A stretch of DNA of 64,000 bases from Armatimonadota bacterium (lineage in GTDB: Bacteria > Armatimonadota > Zipacnadia > Zipacnadales > JABUFB01): positions 310,001 to 374,000 of the forward strand of contig JABUFB010000008.1 of NCBI GenBank assembly GCA_013314775.1, written 5' to 3'. Both the position numbers and the translations under genes were made by a program. Below the pieces are notes generated by a model that worked only from the letters and a program-made list of their open reading frames with translations, ran no database searches and was not told the origin of the DNA. Shown here piece after piece: positions 17,884 to 26,756 of the stretch. Numbering within the stretch: position 1 is the stretch's first letter; every line of letters starts with the position of its first letter.

Positions 17884-18633
17884 GTGATTCAGTCCATCGA
17901 ACGGGCCTTCAGCGTCCTGGACTACCTGGTTCTGCGGTCACTGTCAGGTGACGGCGCTCCTTTGCAGGACATCGCCCGGCATTTGGATGTTGCGGCTCCC
18001 ACAGCCCACAACATCCTGAAGACCATGGTGGGCTGCGGATACCTGGGGCGGGATGATCAGGGCGGCTATACCCTGGGACCTCGCTGCAGGGATATCGCCC
18101 GTGGAAGCGCCCTTTCTGGGGGGCTCATCGCAGCTGCAACCGGCGCTGTTCACGCCCTCGCCGAGCTCACAGGGGAATCGGTCGTGCTCGCCACGCTGGT
18201 CCATGGCAAGCGGCTGCCCGTCCTGCGTGCTGAGGGGCAAGAGGTGGTGCGTGTGGCAACCAGCGTCGAGACAGGCAGCGGCTACTGGGGAATGGTGACC
18301 GGTCGCGTGCTTGCCGCCTGGGCTGATGCCCAGGAACTGAGGGAGATTCTGGACGCGAACGGGCTGCCCGGAGAAGCCTGGGGTGGCATCGAAAGCGAGA
18401 CCGAATTGGCCGAAGCTCTTGGCGCGGTGCGGCGAGACGGGCACGCGGTGCAGATCGAGGAAGACCGGGGCATCGCGGCGCTCGCGGTCCCGGTTTTCGA
18501 TCCCGGCGGGCAGGTGCTCGCGGCGCTGGGGGTCTACCTCCCATCCATGCGCGCCAACCCGGAGCGCATGGAAGCCCTTCTCGCCGATGCGCGCAGCTCC
18601 GCGGACCGCCTTGGCACGCATGCGCTGGACTGA
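17884..18633 (+). CDS. IclR-family transcriptional regulator
   Basis: A 249-aa DNA-binding regulator. The N-terminal winged helix-turn-helix spans about residues 3-65 (SIERAFSVLDYLV, then LQDIARHLDVAAPTAHNILK). The C-terminal IclR effector domain runs from about 75 to 245 (LTGESVVLATLVHGKRLPVL and ALAVPVFDPGGQVLAALGV). IclR proteins are dimers or tetramers that bind small metabolites, often aromatic or sugar-derived acids. Start is GTG, with AGAGGAG nine bases upstream. A palindrome sits on its own promoter, so it is probably autoregulated and may also control the divergent GH42-like gene or the Fe-S protein 120 bases downstream. The effector is unknown. Confidence 0.9.
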   Translation: MIQSIERAFSVLDYLVLRSLSGDGAPLQDIARHLDVAAPTAHNILKTMVGCGYLGRDDQGGYTLGPRCRDIARGSALSGGLIAAATGAVHALAELTGESVVLATLVHGKRLPVLRAEGQEVVRVATSVETGSGYWGMVTGRVLAAWADAQELREILDANGLPGEAWGGIESETELAEALGAVRRDGHAVQIEEDRGIAALAVPVFDPGGQVLAALGVYLPSMRANPERMEALLADARSSADRLGTHALD

Positions 18634-18752
18634 TTCACAATGTGCTCGTTACTGCTTTTCGACTGTGCGGAGCCTTACTCGCCCGACGGCGCGAGCAAAC
18701 CGTGCCCTAGCCCCATCTACCGTCCACTTTTCCCAGGAGGACCCTTCCCACG

Positions 18753-21035
18753 ATGGACCTCACCTGCACCCACAGAGTCGTAGACAGCGCACTTACCGGG
18801 CGCGTCAAGCAGTACGCCTACCAATCCCTGCGCGTGGATCTCGTGGGGATCGCCAACATTGAGCGCTTCGCCAAGGCTCCAGCGCGCATGTCGCCCCAGG
18901 GCATCCTGCCAACAGCGAAATCCGTGGTGGTCATGGCCATCCACCACCCCGACGCTGCTATCGAAATGGGTGGGATCAAGCATCCCCAGGAGATCGGTCC
19001 ATACCGGGTTCAGTACTGGATGAACTCGCGGCTGGACGAGATCTCGTACCGTCTCGGGCTTATGCTGGAACGCGAAGGCTACGCGGCTGTGCCCATTGTC
19101 AGCTCCAATATCTGGCGCTACAAGGGCTACAAGGACCTCACAGCCCATTTCGCGCCGGACGTGAGTCACATTCACGCTGCAGTGGCTGCCGGGCTTGCCG
19201 AGCACGGGTACAACGGGCTCGCGATTACACCCGAGTTCGGCGCGAGGCAGCGGTATGTGACGGTCATTACCGACGCGGTGTTGGAGCCCACGCCGCTGCT
19301 GGAGCCCGGCAGCGTCTGCGACATGTGCAATCTGTGCGTGAAGCACTGTCTTTCAGGGGCTCTGTCCAAGGAAGTCGATGGTCTCAATGTGGTGGAGATC
19401 GAGGATAAGCGCTACACCTTCGCCCGGAAGAACCTGTGGCGCTGCGCTTGGGGTGAACATTTCGATCTGGACCTCGACCTGCCGATCCCCGACACGGTTG
19501 ATGAAGACGTGATCCTGGAGCAGGTGGCGATCCACGGATTCCGGGGCGGCGAGATGGGGAGCTGTCTGCGCTACTGCGTTCCCGCGAACAAGCGCTACTT
19601 CCAGCCCGAATACACAAATGCCCCGCGGCGCAGACGGGACCTTGAGCCGGCGCCGGTGGTGGACCGGAGCTTCCAGGATCAGCTTGCGGCGGTGGCCCAG
19701 GGGCAAGGTGTGGAGTTCGTTGTGGTCAGTTCCGCTCAAGACCTGGCCGCCGAGGGCATCGATCTGAAAAAGGAACTGCCGGACGCCGTGAGCGCCATGA
19801 CACTCGGGGTCTTCTATCGCAAACCCGAGGGCCGCGACACGGTGGCTTCAGCCCGTCAGTACCTCGTAGAGCTCGCGGCCTATGACGTCGCTCGAATGCT
19901 GGAGCGCCGGGGTTACAGTGCCATGTCCTGCACGGAGTTCCCGGAGAAAGCGTTCCAGGCAACATTGCAGGGGATCCCTGGGAATTGGCAGGTTGCCACT
20001 GCAACCGTGATCAGCAGCGCGCCGCTGTGCCCCACCTCCCGCGAACTCAAGGCGCCGGAAGCGCCGCGAGCGTGTCCGGACGAGGCGGCGAGGGCTTTGA
20101 AGCGATTCCTCACCGAGCTGGGCGCTGATCTTGTGGGAGTAGCCCCCGCTTCGCGTATTGCGGAGATGCAGCCCGCGTTGGCCCAACTGTTCGACGGAAA
20201 AGAGCATCTCGTTGCAAGAGACAAGTCCCAGCGGATGCATCCCTATGAGCCGGAAATCCACGTCGAAACGATCAGGACGAAAACGCCGGATGACCACCTG
20301 CCCGGCGCGAAATCGGTAATCGTGGTGGGCTTGCGTCTGCCCAGAGCCAGCGTTGAACGCACCGCGCTGGAGCCTGCCGAAGCGGTGGGCCCGTACGCAT
20401 TTGCCCAATACGAGAGCATCAACCTTCTGGCCCTCTGGGGCTTCCGGGCGATGCGCTGGCTGGAGGACCGGGGACACCGCGCCGCGCTCACTTTCGACCT
20501 CACCGGGACCGGTTCTGTGGTCGGTAACCCTCGCGGCGAGCAGCCCGATGCCTTCTGCAATCGCTTCGCGGCGGTGGCTGCAGGGCTTGGGCGCATCGGC
20601 AAAGGGGGGTTCGTGCTGACACCGGAGTTCGGGCCGAATGTACGCTTCGCAGCGATCGTGACGGACGCCGAGATTGCCCCGGATGGTTTTCCTGCGGATG
20701 CGGCGGTTCTTTCCACTTGCGAGAATTGCTCGCGCTGCGTGGACGCCTGCCGCACCTGCGCTTTCACCGACCAGGTGCGCCTCGATCTTGGCGGGATCAC
20801 CGAAACCTTTCACCTGTTGGATCGGGATCGCTGCGATTGGGCGAAGCGGTACTCGCTGGTGGGTGAGGAGGGCGTGAACTTCGTGGGTTGGGAGATGAAC
20901 GTGGAAATTCCGGACAAAATCGACGCAGACACCCTGGATGCAGCCCTGCGGCAGCAGCCGGCAATTCCGAAGCATCGCCCGTGCAACTTCGAGGCGTGCG
21001 TACTGGCATGCCCGCTGGCCAGGGAGCAGGGATAG
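18753..21035 (+). CDS. Tandem-duplicated QueG/RdhA-like iron-sulfur protein
   Basis: A 760-aa cytoplasmic protein made of two halves with the epoxyqueuosine-reductase (QueG)/reductive-dehalogenase layout. Half 1 (about 1-310) has CDMCNLCVKHC (C189, C192, C195, C199), then RCAW and SCLRYC. Half 2 (about 440-760) has CENCSRCVDAC (C656, C659, C662, C666), then RCDW and PCNFEACVLACP. Each half could therefore carry two [4Fe-4S] clusters. Both share LITPEFG/VLTPEFG followed by a V(T/V)D segment. QueG and RdhA use cobalamin; whether either half binds it is unproven. There is no Tat signal. AGGAGG lies upstream of the ATG. Its reaction is unknown, and a duplicated single chain is unusual. Confidence 0.72.
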   Translation: MDLTCTHRVVDSALTGRVKQYAYQSLRVDLVGIANIERFAKAPARMSPQGILPTAKSVVVMAIHHPDAAIEMGGIKHPQEIGPYRVQYWMNSRLDEISYRLGLMLEREGYAAVPIVSSNIWRYKGYKDLTAHFAPDVSHIHAAVAAGLAEHGYNGLAITPEFGARQRYVTVITDAVLEPTPLLEPGSVCDMCNLCVKHCLSGALSKEVDGLNVVEIEDKRYTFARKNLWRCAWGEHFDLDLDLPIPDTVDEDVILEQVAIHGFRGGEMGSCLRYCVPANKRYFQPEYTNAPRRRRDLEPAPVVDRSFQDQLAAVAQGQGVEFVVVSSAQDLAAEGIDLKKELPDAVSAMTLGVFYRKPEGRDTVASARQYLVELAAYDVARMLERRGYSAMSCTEFPEKAFQATLQGIPGNWQVATATVISSAPLCPTSRELKAPEAPRACPDEAARALKRFLTELGADLVGVAPASRIAEMQPALAQLFDGKEHLVARDKSQRMHPYEPEIHVETIRTKTPDDHLPGAKSVIVVGLRLPRASVERTALEPAEAVGPYAFAQYESINLLALWGFRAMRWLEDRGHRAALTFDLTGTGSVVGNPRGEQPDAFCNRFAAVAAGLGRIGKGGFVLTPEFGPNVRFAAIVTDAEIAPDGFPADAAVLSTCENCSRCVDACRTCAFTDQVRLDLGGITETFHLLDRDRCDWAKRYSLVGEEGVNFVGWEMNVEIPDKIDADTLDAALRQQPAIPKHRPCNFEACVLACPLAREQG

Positions 21036-21060
21036 ACGAGGGGATATGCGCCGGGTTGAC

Positions 21061-22065
21061 TTACCTTTCCAGCCCGACCACTTTCGCCACGATCTCCCCT
21101 GCCGTCACATACGGGTGCTGGGCTGCCAGGGACACATCGCAGTTTTCTCGCGGGCAGCCCAGCACTGAAAGCCGTCCGGCCACCGGTGCGGTCAGCGGCA
21201 GCGTCACTAGACTCTCTTCCGCCAGCACATGCCCCAGCAGGTGCCCTTCATCCACGAAATCACACAGCTTCACCGCTGATTGCACCCAAAGGCCGTTCGC
21301 CGGCGCGGGGACCTCATGCTGGATAGCTGTGTCCAGCCAGACCTGCGGTTCGGCGGGAATCTCCGGCTCTCCCGGCAGCAGGCCCAGGTGCCGGGCGATG
21401 TTCACTGCGCACCGCAGGCCCAGGGCCACCTGGTCCAGGTCCACGAGGTACTGTCCGGCAAGCTCGACACTCAATGCCGCCCGGCCGCTGTCATTGAACA
21501 GCGCGCCCATAGTGTTGGGATGCTCGCGGCTGATTGGGTTCTGGGAGCGCGGGCGAGGGTTCACAAATGGCAACGCGCCAATGCGTGCGAGTTCCAGGCT
21601 GGGCGCGTAATCCTGGCGCGGCAGGGCGGTGGGTGTGGTGAACTTATTCCAGCAGTGGATGTCCAGGCAGTGCGTGGCCCGCACGCAAACGGCGTCGTGG
21701 ATTGCCGCCGACATGCGCTGGCTGTCATTGCCCTGTGGGTCCCCCGGCCACGTGAGATTCATGTTGTGACCGTCCGCGTCACCGTAAGGGCGCTCGGGGC
21801 CCGAGGAGATGTGTGGACGGCGCTTGCGAATCGCCACCAGGTTCCCGAAGGGCACCGCGAGGACCGAGCCGCGCTGCAGGTCGGTCCGGGCAATATCCAC
21901 CAGGCGACGGATGACCTCGATCCCCTGCACCTCATTGCCATGCTGGGCGGCGATGAGCATGAGCGCAGGTCCCTCCACGCCGCTGAGCACTTCCCAGTAC
22001 GGAACGCGGAGCAGATCGGAGGACTCAAGCAGCACCTCGATGTGGTTCACGCGCACTTCCGGCAT
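21061..22065 (-). CDS. Succinylglutamate desuccinylase/aspartoacylase-family zinc deacylase
   Basis: A 334-aa M14-like metalloenzyme of the AstE/AspA superfamily. Zinc ligands fit H42 and E45 in AAQHGNEVQG and H137 in LDIHCW. The DADGHNMNLTWPGD segment at about 96-109 matches the substrate-binding Asn region. Family members hydrolyse N-acyl amino acids or related amides in the cytoplasm. A C-terminal beta-rich domain (about 250-334, AGRLSVLG) is present, as in longer homologues. ATG 22065 is preferred to the in-frame upstream ATG at 22188 because GGGAGG lies eight bases before it. It converges on the Fe-S protein gene with 25 bases between stops. Confidence 0.85.
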   Translation of the reverse strand: MPEVRVNHIEVLLESSDLLRVPYWEVLSGVEGPALMLIAAQHGNEVQGIEVIRRLVDIARTDLQRGSVLAVPFGNLVAIRKRRPHISSGPERPYGDADGHNMNLTWPGDPQGNDSQRMSAAIHDAVCVRATHCLDIHCWNKFTTPTALPRQDYAPSLELARIGALPFVNPRPRSQNPISREHPNTMGALFNDSGRAALSVELAGQYLVDLDQVALGLRCAVNIARHLGLLPGEPEIPAEPQVWLDTAIQHEVPAPANGLWVQSAVKLCDFVDEGHLLGHVLAEESLVTLPLTAPVAGRLSVLGCPRENCDVSLAAQHPYVTAGEIVAKVVGLER

Positions 22066-22286
22066 GGGGTGACCTCCCGGGATGAATTGGGGGCATTGTA
22101 GCACGGGCGCTGATGAAGGCAGGAGGAAAAGGCGGCGCGGGCGAAGGGGCCTCCGCAAAGAGTGTGCCACTGCTTTCCGCACCTGCAACCGCCTGCGGTT
22201 GCCGCAGAGCAGTTGTGCCCTGGGAGCACACCACTGTGAAGCGGCGTCTGCCGATGACGTCAGCCCTGCAACGGAGGATGCGAGTC

Positions 22287-25200
22287 ATGTCTCTGCGCGT
22301 TGTGCGCCCTGGCCTGCTTGCGGCCCTGATCATCCCCGCGGCTGTGGCGGCAATGGACAACCCACACTTCGGCCTTGACTGCCCCCGGGAGTCCGCGATC
22401 ATCGCGGGAAGGCCCGAGTACTGCAAGCCGCCGATAACCGTTGAATGCATGGCACGGCTCACGGACAAGCAATCTTACAACATCCTCGTGGCCAATGAGA
22501 CCAAGGCCTCGGCCACCCACTGGGAGCTTTTCACCACGCCCCGAGACGGCATTTTCACCGCCTATCTGCCTGGTCGCAGGCCGGACCATGTTCGCGCGAA
22601 CACTGACATCGTGGATGGTAAATGGCACCGGATCGGGATGATCATGGAAGAGCGCCGGGTCCGGTTGTACGTGGACGGCGAGATGAAAGCAGACCAGACG
22701 GTTACGGCCCTGGAGAAGGAGGGCATCCCGGGCGGACTTGCGGTGGGTGCGTTAGTGACCGGCGAGTTGTCCTGCTGGGGCCGCATCGGCTCACTCAGTA
22801 TCCTCAGAGGGGCCCAGGTGCCGCTGAAGGGCCCAGTGGAGCCCTCCGGCGTCAATATGCCTGCCGGTCCGGATCATGTCGGCGTGTGGGTCTTCGCTAC
22901 CCCTGTTGACGGCAAGTTCAAAGACCAGTCACCTTTGGGGAACGATGCTGCTCTCAAACGTGACACAGCCTGGGTCTACACCGGCCAGCAGCGCATCCCG
23001 GGCGGTATGCCCACCAATCTGCAGCCCCTCCCTGCGCCTGAAGACGCTGCGCCGCTGAGGCACGCGCTGGAGGGCATCACAGCCCGGCTGAGCCTGCAGT
23101 CTGTGGACTGCCCGGCGATTCGGGACAATGTCCTGCGCGCGTGGAACCGGGAACTTTCCGGATACGGGCAGAGAGACTATGCGGATTCTCGACCATCCGC
23201 CGCCGATCCACAGGCCGTGCGCGAGCAAGTTTTCGACCCGCACGCGCTGATCTGGGAGGACGATGGCGGGCCCGTGGGGACGGCTCTGCGCCGCACATCG
23301 GCGCTCATCACCCGTCTGCGCGACTTAGGCGCGGGGGAGCAACTCGAACCTGTGGCGGCGGACCTGGCAGTACTCAAGGCAGCCTGGAATGGAGAGCCCA
23401 GCCACGAGGATGTGGTCACTGTGGGTCCATACTATCTGGCTGCCTGTGCCCTGCGGCGCAAGGCCTCTCTGCTCAACCCGTTGCTGGATTTCGACGACAT
23501 CCTCTGCGTTGCCCGGGGGACCTTCGCGGGCTCAGTACGCTCGAACCCGGCAAATGCGGATTACCAGGGCGGACATTTCTCCACACAGTATTTCGGCTTC
23601 AATGCCCTGCCCGGCGGCGGATTGTTCATCATCAGGAACTTTCGGGATAAGCCGGTCGCGGTCAACATCCTGGAAAACTCCGTGGTCCAGAACGGACGCC
23701 TCAGGGGCCGCAAGCTCGACCGCGGGGCCTTCGCGACACCCGACCTGTCATACGACGGGAAAACCGTGGTTTTCGCCTGGACCGAGAACTCCGAGCATCG
23801 CTGGACGTACTCGCGCAAGACCGCCTGGCACCTGTTTCGGGTGAACATCGATGGGAGCGAACTGACGCAACTCACCGACGGGCCGTATAGCGATTTCGAC
23901 CCGTGCTGGTTACCCAATGGACGCATCGCCTTTATCTCCGAGCGGCGCGGCGGGCACATCCGGTGTTTCGCGGCGTATCTCAAGGTCCGCAACTACACGC
24001 TGTTTTCCATGAAGGCCGACGGAACCAACATTGTGCCGCTGAGCTACTACGAGACCGCCGAATGGAACCCCTCGGTGGACAACGACGGGCGCCTGGTGTT
24101 CACGCGCTGGGACTACACTGACCGCGAGAACTGCCTGGGCACCCGCATCTGGATCAGCAACCCGGATGGCACCGACCCGCGCGCACTCCACGGCAATTAC
24201 CCTCACCCGTACCACACTTTCCCGGATCACAAGCCCTGGGGCGTCTACCCCAATGGGCGCGAGTTCGACAGCAGAATGGGCGCGCCGCTGGTGGAGATGG
24301 GCATTCGCGCGGTGCCTGGCTCGCACAAGTACATCTGCACCGCCGCACCCCACCACGGCGAAGTATATGGGTCCCTTGCGATGCTGGATCTGCGGGTCGA
24401 AGACGACGGACACATGTCCCAGGTGCGCCGTGTCACGCCAGACGAGCATTTTCCCGAGACTGAGGTTCCTGGTCGACGGCATTACAAATACGGTACCCCC
24501 TGGCCGCTCAGTGAGGATTTCTACCTGTGCAATGTGTGGGAAGACCTGGCGCTGGTGGATCGTTTCGGGAATACCGAACTTCTCTGCGAGTTAGCAGCCC
24601 TCCCATGCCCGCAGGATGAGCGCCTGCGAATAGTCGAGCCAATTCCCGTGAAGCCACGACCGCTGCCGCCTGTCATGCCCCCGCGCACCCGACAGGGCGA
24701 ATCCGCGGCTGAGGATGCCCCGAAGGCTACGGTCGCGGTGATGAATGTCTACGATTCCGACCTGCCCTTCCCGCCGGGCACGAAGATCAAGTGGCTGCGG
24801 GTCACGCAGAACATCCTCAAAGAGAACCACGCCATGGGCGAACCGATGATCGGCTACGAGCGCGAGAACACGCCGCGCATCCCGCTGGGGATTGTGCCGG
24901 TCGAGGAGGACGGGAGCGCGTACTTCGAAGCGCCGGTGGCGAAGGAACTCATCTTCCAGGCGCTGGACGAGAACTACATGGCGGTGCAGTCCATGCGTTC
25001 GGTGGCCTTCGTGCATCCCGGCGAGCAACTGAGTTGCGTGGGTTGCCATGAGCCAAAAGAGACCGCCCCGAGAGTGGCGAACAAACCCATTGCGCTCTTG
25101 AGAGAGCCTTCGCAACTGCAGCCGGAGATCGATCCCATCGAGCCCATCAGCTATTACCGGCAGATCAAGCCGATCTTCGAAAACACCTGCCTGAAATGCC

Positions 25201-26429
25201 ACCAGGCCCAGGGCAAGGGCCCGCAGGATATGAGCTACGAGGCCCTGCGGGAGGATTACACATTCTGGTTCTCCGGTGCCATGTACACCGACATGGCCAA
25301 TGCGTACAGCGGCGTGCATGGCGGGTCGCGCACGATCCCCGGCCGCTTCGGCGCGAGAGCCTCCAAGATCGGGCAGGCATTGCTGGGCGAAGAGCACCGG
25401 AAGGTCGTCTCTGAACGAGACCGGCGCACGGTGAACCTGTGGCTGGACTCCAATTCCCTCCGCCTGGGCGCATACACACGGGAAGCCGCGCAACTGCGGG
25501 GCGAACTGGTCTGGCCGGGGTTGGACGTGGATCCACTAAACATTCTGGGCGTCGAGGGCCGCGGCAGGCCGCTGAAACGGAACTTTTGGCATGAGAATAT
25601 GTACGGCCCACACCCGCTTCTGCTTTCAGAACACGCGCATGATCGCGTGGTGATCCTCGACGCTGCCGGGTTGGTTCGCTGGGAATACAGTATTCCCCAC
25701 CCGCAGGACGTGTGGATGCTTCCAGACGGCAATGTTCTCGTCGCGTGGACCCACGGCGTGCGCGAGGTGGACAGGGAAGGACGCACCGTCTGGGAGTACA
25801 AGACCGATCCCCCCAATGAGATTCCCAACTGTCAGCCCCTGCCCGACGGTAGGGTGCTCATCGGCATCGTGGGCGAATGTCGCCTGATCGAGATAGACCG
25901 CACCGGCAAGATTACCCACGAAGTGAAGCTGTCCACGTCGGTCAGGGAACCGCACGCGCAGTTCCGCTTCTGCCGTAAGACCCCGCAGGGGACGTATCTC
26001 GTGCCCTTCACCGCCGAGGGTGCGGTTCGCGAATTGGACCGCGACGGCAAGGTCATCCGCGAGTTCCCCCGAAGGCCCATGCCGGTCTCCGCGGTGCGGC
26101 TGGATGACGGGCACACCCTCATCACCGCCGGTGGCGCGGTCACTGAATATGACGCGAACGGCGCGGTCTGTTGGGAGCTGTCGCCCAATGACCTCGCGGA
26201 CATCAACGTTGGCACTCTTGCGGGTATGCAGCGACTGGAAAACGGAAACACCATCGTGTGCAACTGGAATACCCGGGATGAAGGCGACCTGATCGGCGCC
26301 CACATCCTCGAAGTGACCCCAGACCAGCGCATCGTCTGGCAACTCACGGGAGACACCGTGGGACAGGTGGCCCAGTGCCAGGTTCTCACGCCGGAGCTTG
26401 GCTACCGGAATGAGCGGGTGTGGCGGTAG
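22287..26429 (+). CDS. Secreted LamG / HzsA-like propeller / diheme / ASST-like propeller fusion
   Basis: A 1380-aa exported protein. The signal peptide is residues 1-23 (LLAALIIPAAVAA). Residues 40-200 form a LamG/concanavalin-type beta-sandwich (GKWHRIGMIMEERRVRLYVD). From about 400 there is a TolB/PD40-type propeller (GSELTQLTDGPYSDFDPCWL) with a region like the hydrazine-synthase alpha middle domain. Two c-type heme motifs follow: CVGCH at C917 and CLKCH at C968. The last 270 residues are a second propeller with repeated Asp-Gly-Trp motifs, like arylsulfotransferase/PQQ-type proteins (VILDAAGLVRWEYSIPHPQD). Heme and exported location imply a periplasmic or surface redox role; the substrate is unknown. 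ATG 22287 has ACGGAGG nine bases upstream. Confidence 0.75.
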   Translation: MSLRVVRPGLLAALIIPAAVAAMDNPHFGLDCPRESAIIAGRPEYCKPPITVECMARLTDKQSYNILVANETKASATHWELFTTPRDGIFTAYLPGRRPDHVRANTDIVDGKWHRIGMIMEERRVRLYVDGEMKADQTVTALEKEGIPGGLAVGALVTGELSCWGRIGSLSILRGAQVPLKGPVEPSGVNMPAGPDHVGVWVFATPVDGKFKDQSPLGNDAALKRDTAWVYTGQQRIPGGMPTNLQPLPAPEDAAPLRHALEGITARLSLQSVDCPAIRDNVLRAWNRELSGYGQRDYADSRPSAADPQAVREQVFDPHALIWEDDGGPVGTALRRTSALITRLRDLGAGEQLEPVAADLAVLKAAWNGEPSHEDVVTVGPYYLAACALRRKASLLNPLLDFDDILCVARGTFAGSVRSNPANADYQGGHFSTQYFGFNALPGGGLFIIRNFRDKPVAVNILENSVVQNGRLRGRKLDRGAFATPDLSYDGKTVVFAWTENSEHRWTYSRKTAWHLFRVNIDGSELTQLTDGPYSDFDPCWLPNGRIAFISERRGGHIRCFAAYLKVRNYTLFSMKADGTNIVPLSYYETAEWNPSVDNDGRLVFTRWDYTDRENCLGTRIWISNPDGTDPRALHGNYPHPYHTFPDHKPWGVYPNGREFDSRMGAPLVEMGIRAVPGSHKYICTAAPHHGEVYGSLAMLDLRVEDDGHMSQVRRVTPDEHFPETEVPGRRHYKYGTPWPLSEDFYLCNVWEDLALVDRFGNTELLCELAALPCPQDERLRIVEPIPVKPRPLPPVMPPRTRQGESAAEDAPKATVAVMNVYDSDLPFPPGTKIKWLRVTQNILKENHAMGEPMIGYERENTPRIPLGIVPVEEDGSAYFEAPVAKELIFQALDENYMAVQSMRSVAFVHPGEQLSCVGCHEPKETAPRVANKPIALLREPSQLQPEIDPIEPISYYRQIKPIFENTCLKCHQAQGKGPQDMSYEALREDYTFWFSGAMYTDMANAYSGVHGGSRTIPGRFGARASKIGQALLGEEHRKVVSERDRRTVNLWLDSNSLRLGAYTREAAQLRGELVWPGLDVDPLNILGVEGRGRPLKRNFWHENMYGPHPLLLSEHAHDRVVILDAAGLVRWEYSIPHPQDVWMLPDGNVLVAWTHGVREVDREGRTVWEYKTDPPNEIPNCQPLPDGRVLIGIVGECRLIEIDRTGKITHEVKLSTSVREPHAQFRFCRKTPQGTYLVPFTAEGAVRELDRDGKVIREFPRRPMPVSAVRLDDGHTLITAGGAVTEYDANGAVCWELSPNDLADINVGTLAGMQRLENGNTIVCNWNTRDEGDLIGAHILEVTPDQRIVWQLTGDTVGQVAQCQVLTPELGYRNERVWR

Positions 26430-26756
26430 ATGCACGCAAGAAATGTCAGCATGGAGGGGAATCGCATTCGACTGGCGCGTGCAGAACGGGGAAGCCGAAC
26501 ACGACGCCGGGTGGATCTCCTCACGCTTGACGGCGTATTCGTCTGGATCAGGCCCCCCGCGCTCGTGAAAACCCAGAACAGCCGGCACGACAGCGTGGTG
26601 GACTTCGCTTTCTGCACTCAGCCCGAACGCTTCTTGCACATCGAATCCGGGATCGTACAGGTGGAGGGTGACTTCGATTGGGGAAATGTCGCGGACGCTC
26701 CCGACCACCGGCCTATCACTGCACATGTCATTTTCAAGACACAGGAGCCACGATGA
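26430..26756 (+). pseudogene. Endonuclease/exonuclease/phosphatase C-terminal remnant
   Basis: A 108-codon frame starts immediately after the preceding stop. Residues 50-100 resemble the end of the EEP nuclease/phosphatase fold: SVVDFAFC, then EGDFD, then DHRPITAHV, where DHRP normally holds the catalytic Asp and His. A full EEP protein is about 250 residues; the N-terminal half with its Asn and Glu metal residues is missing, so this looks like a truncated remnant. Its stop overlaps the next start (ATGATG), so it may still be translated. Confidence 0.4.

Noticed and set aside
22095-22100. TACAAT on the minus strand as -10 for the deacylase gene (similar elements near 35150 and 57425)
   Set aside because: The hexamer recurs upstream of several minus-strand genes, but none has a -35 at the right distance.
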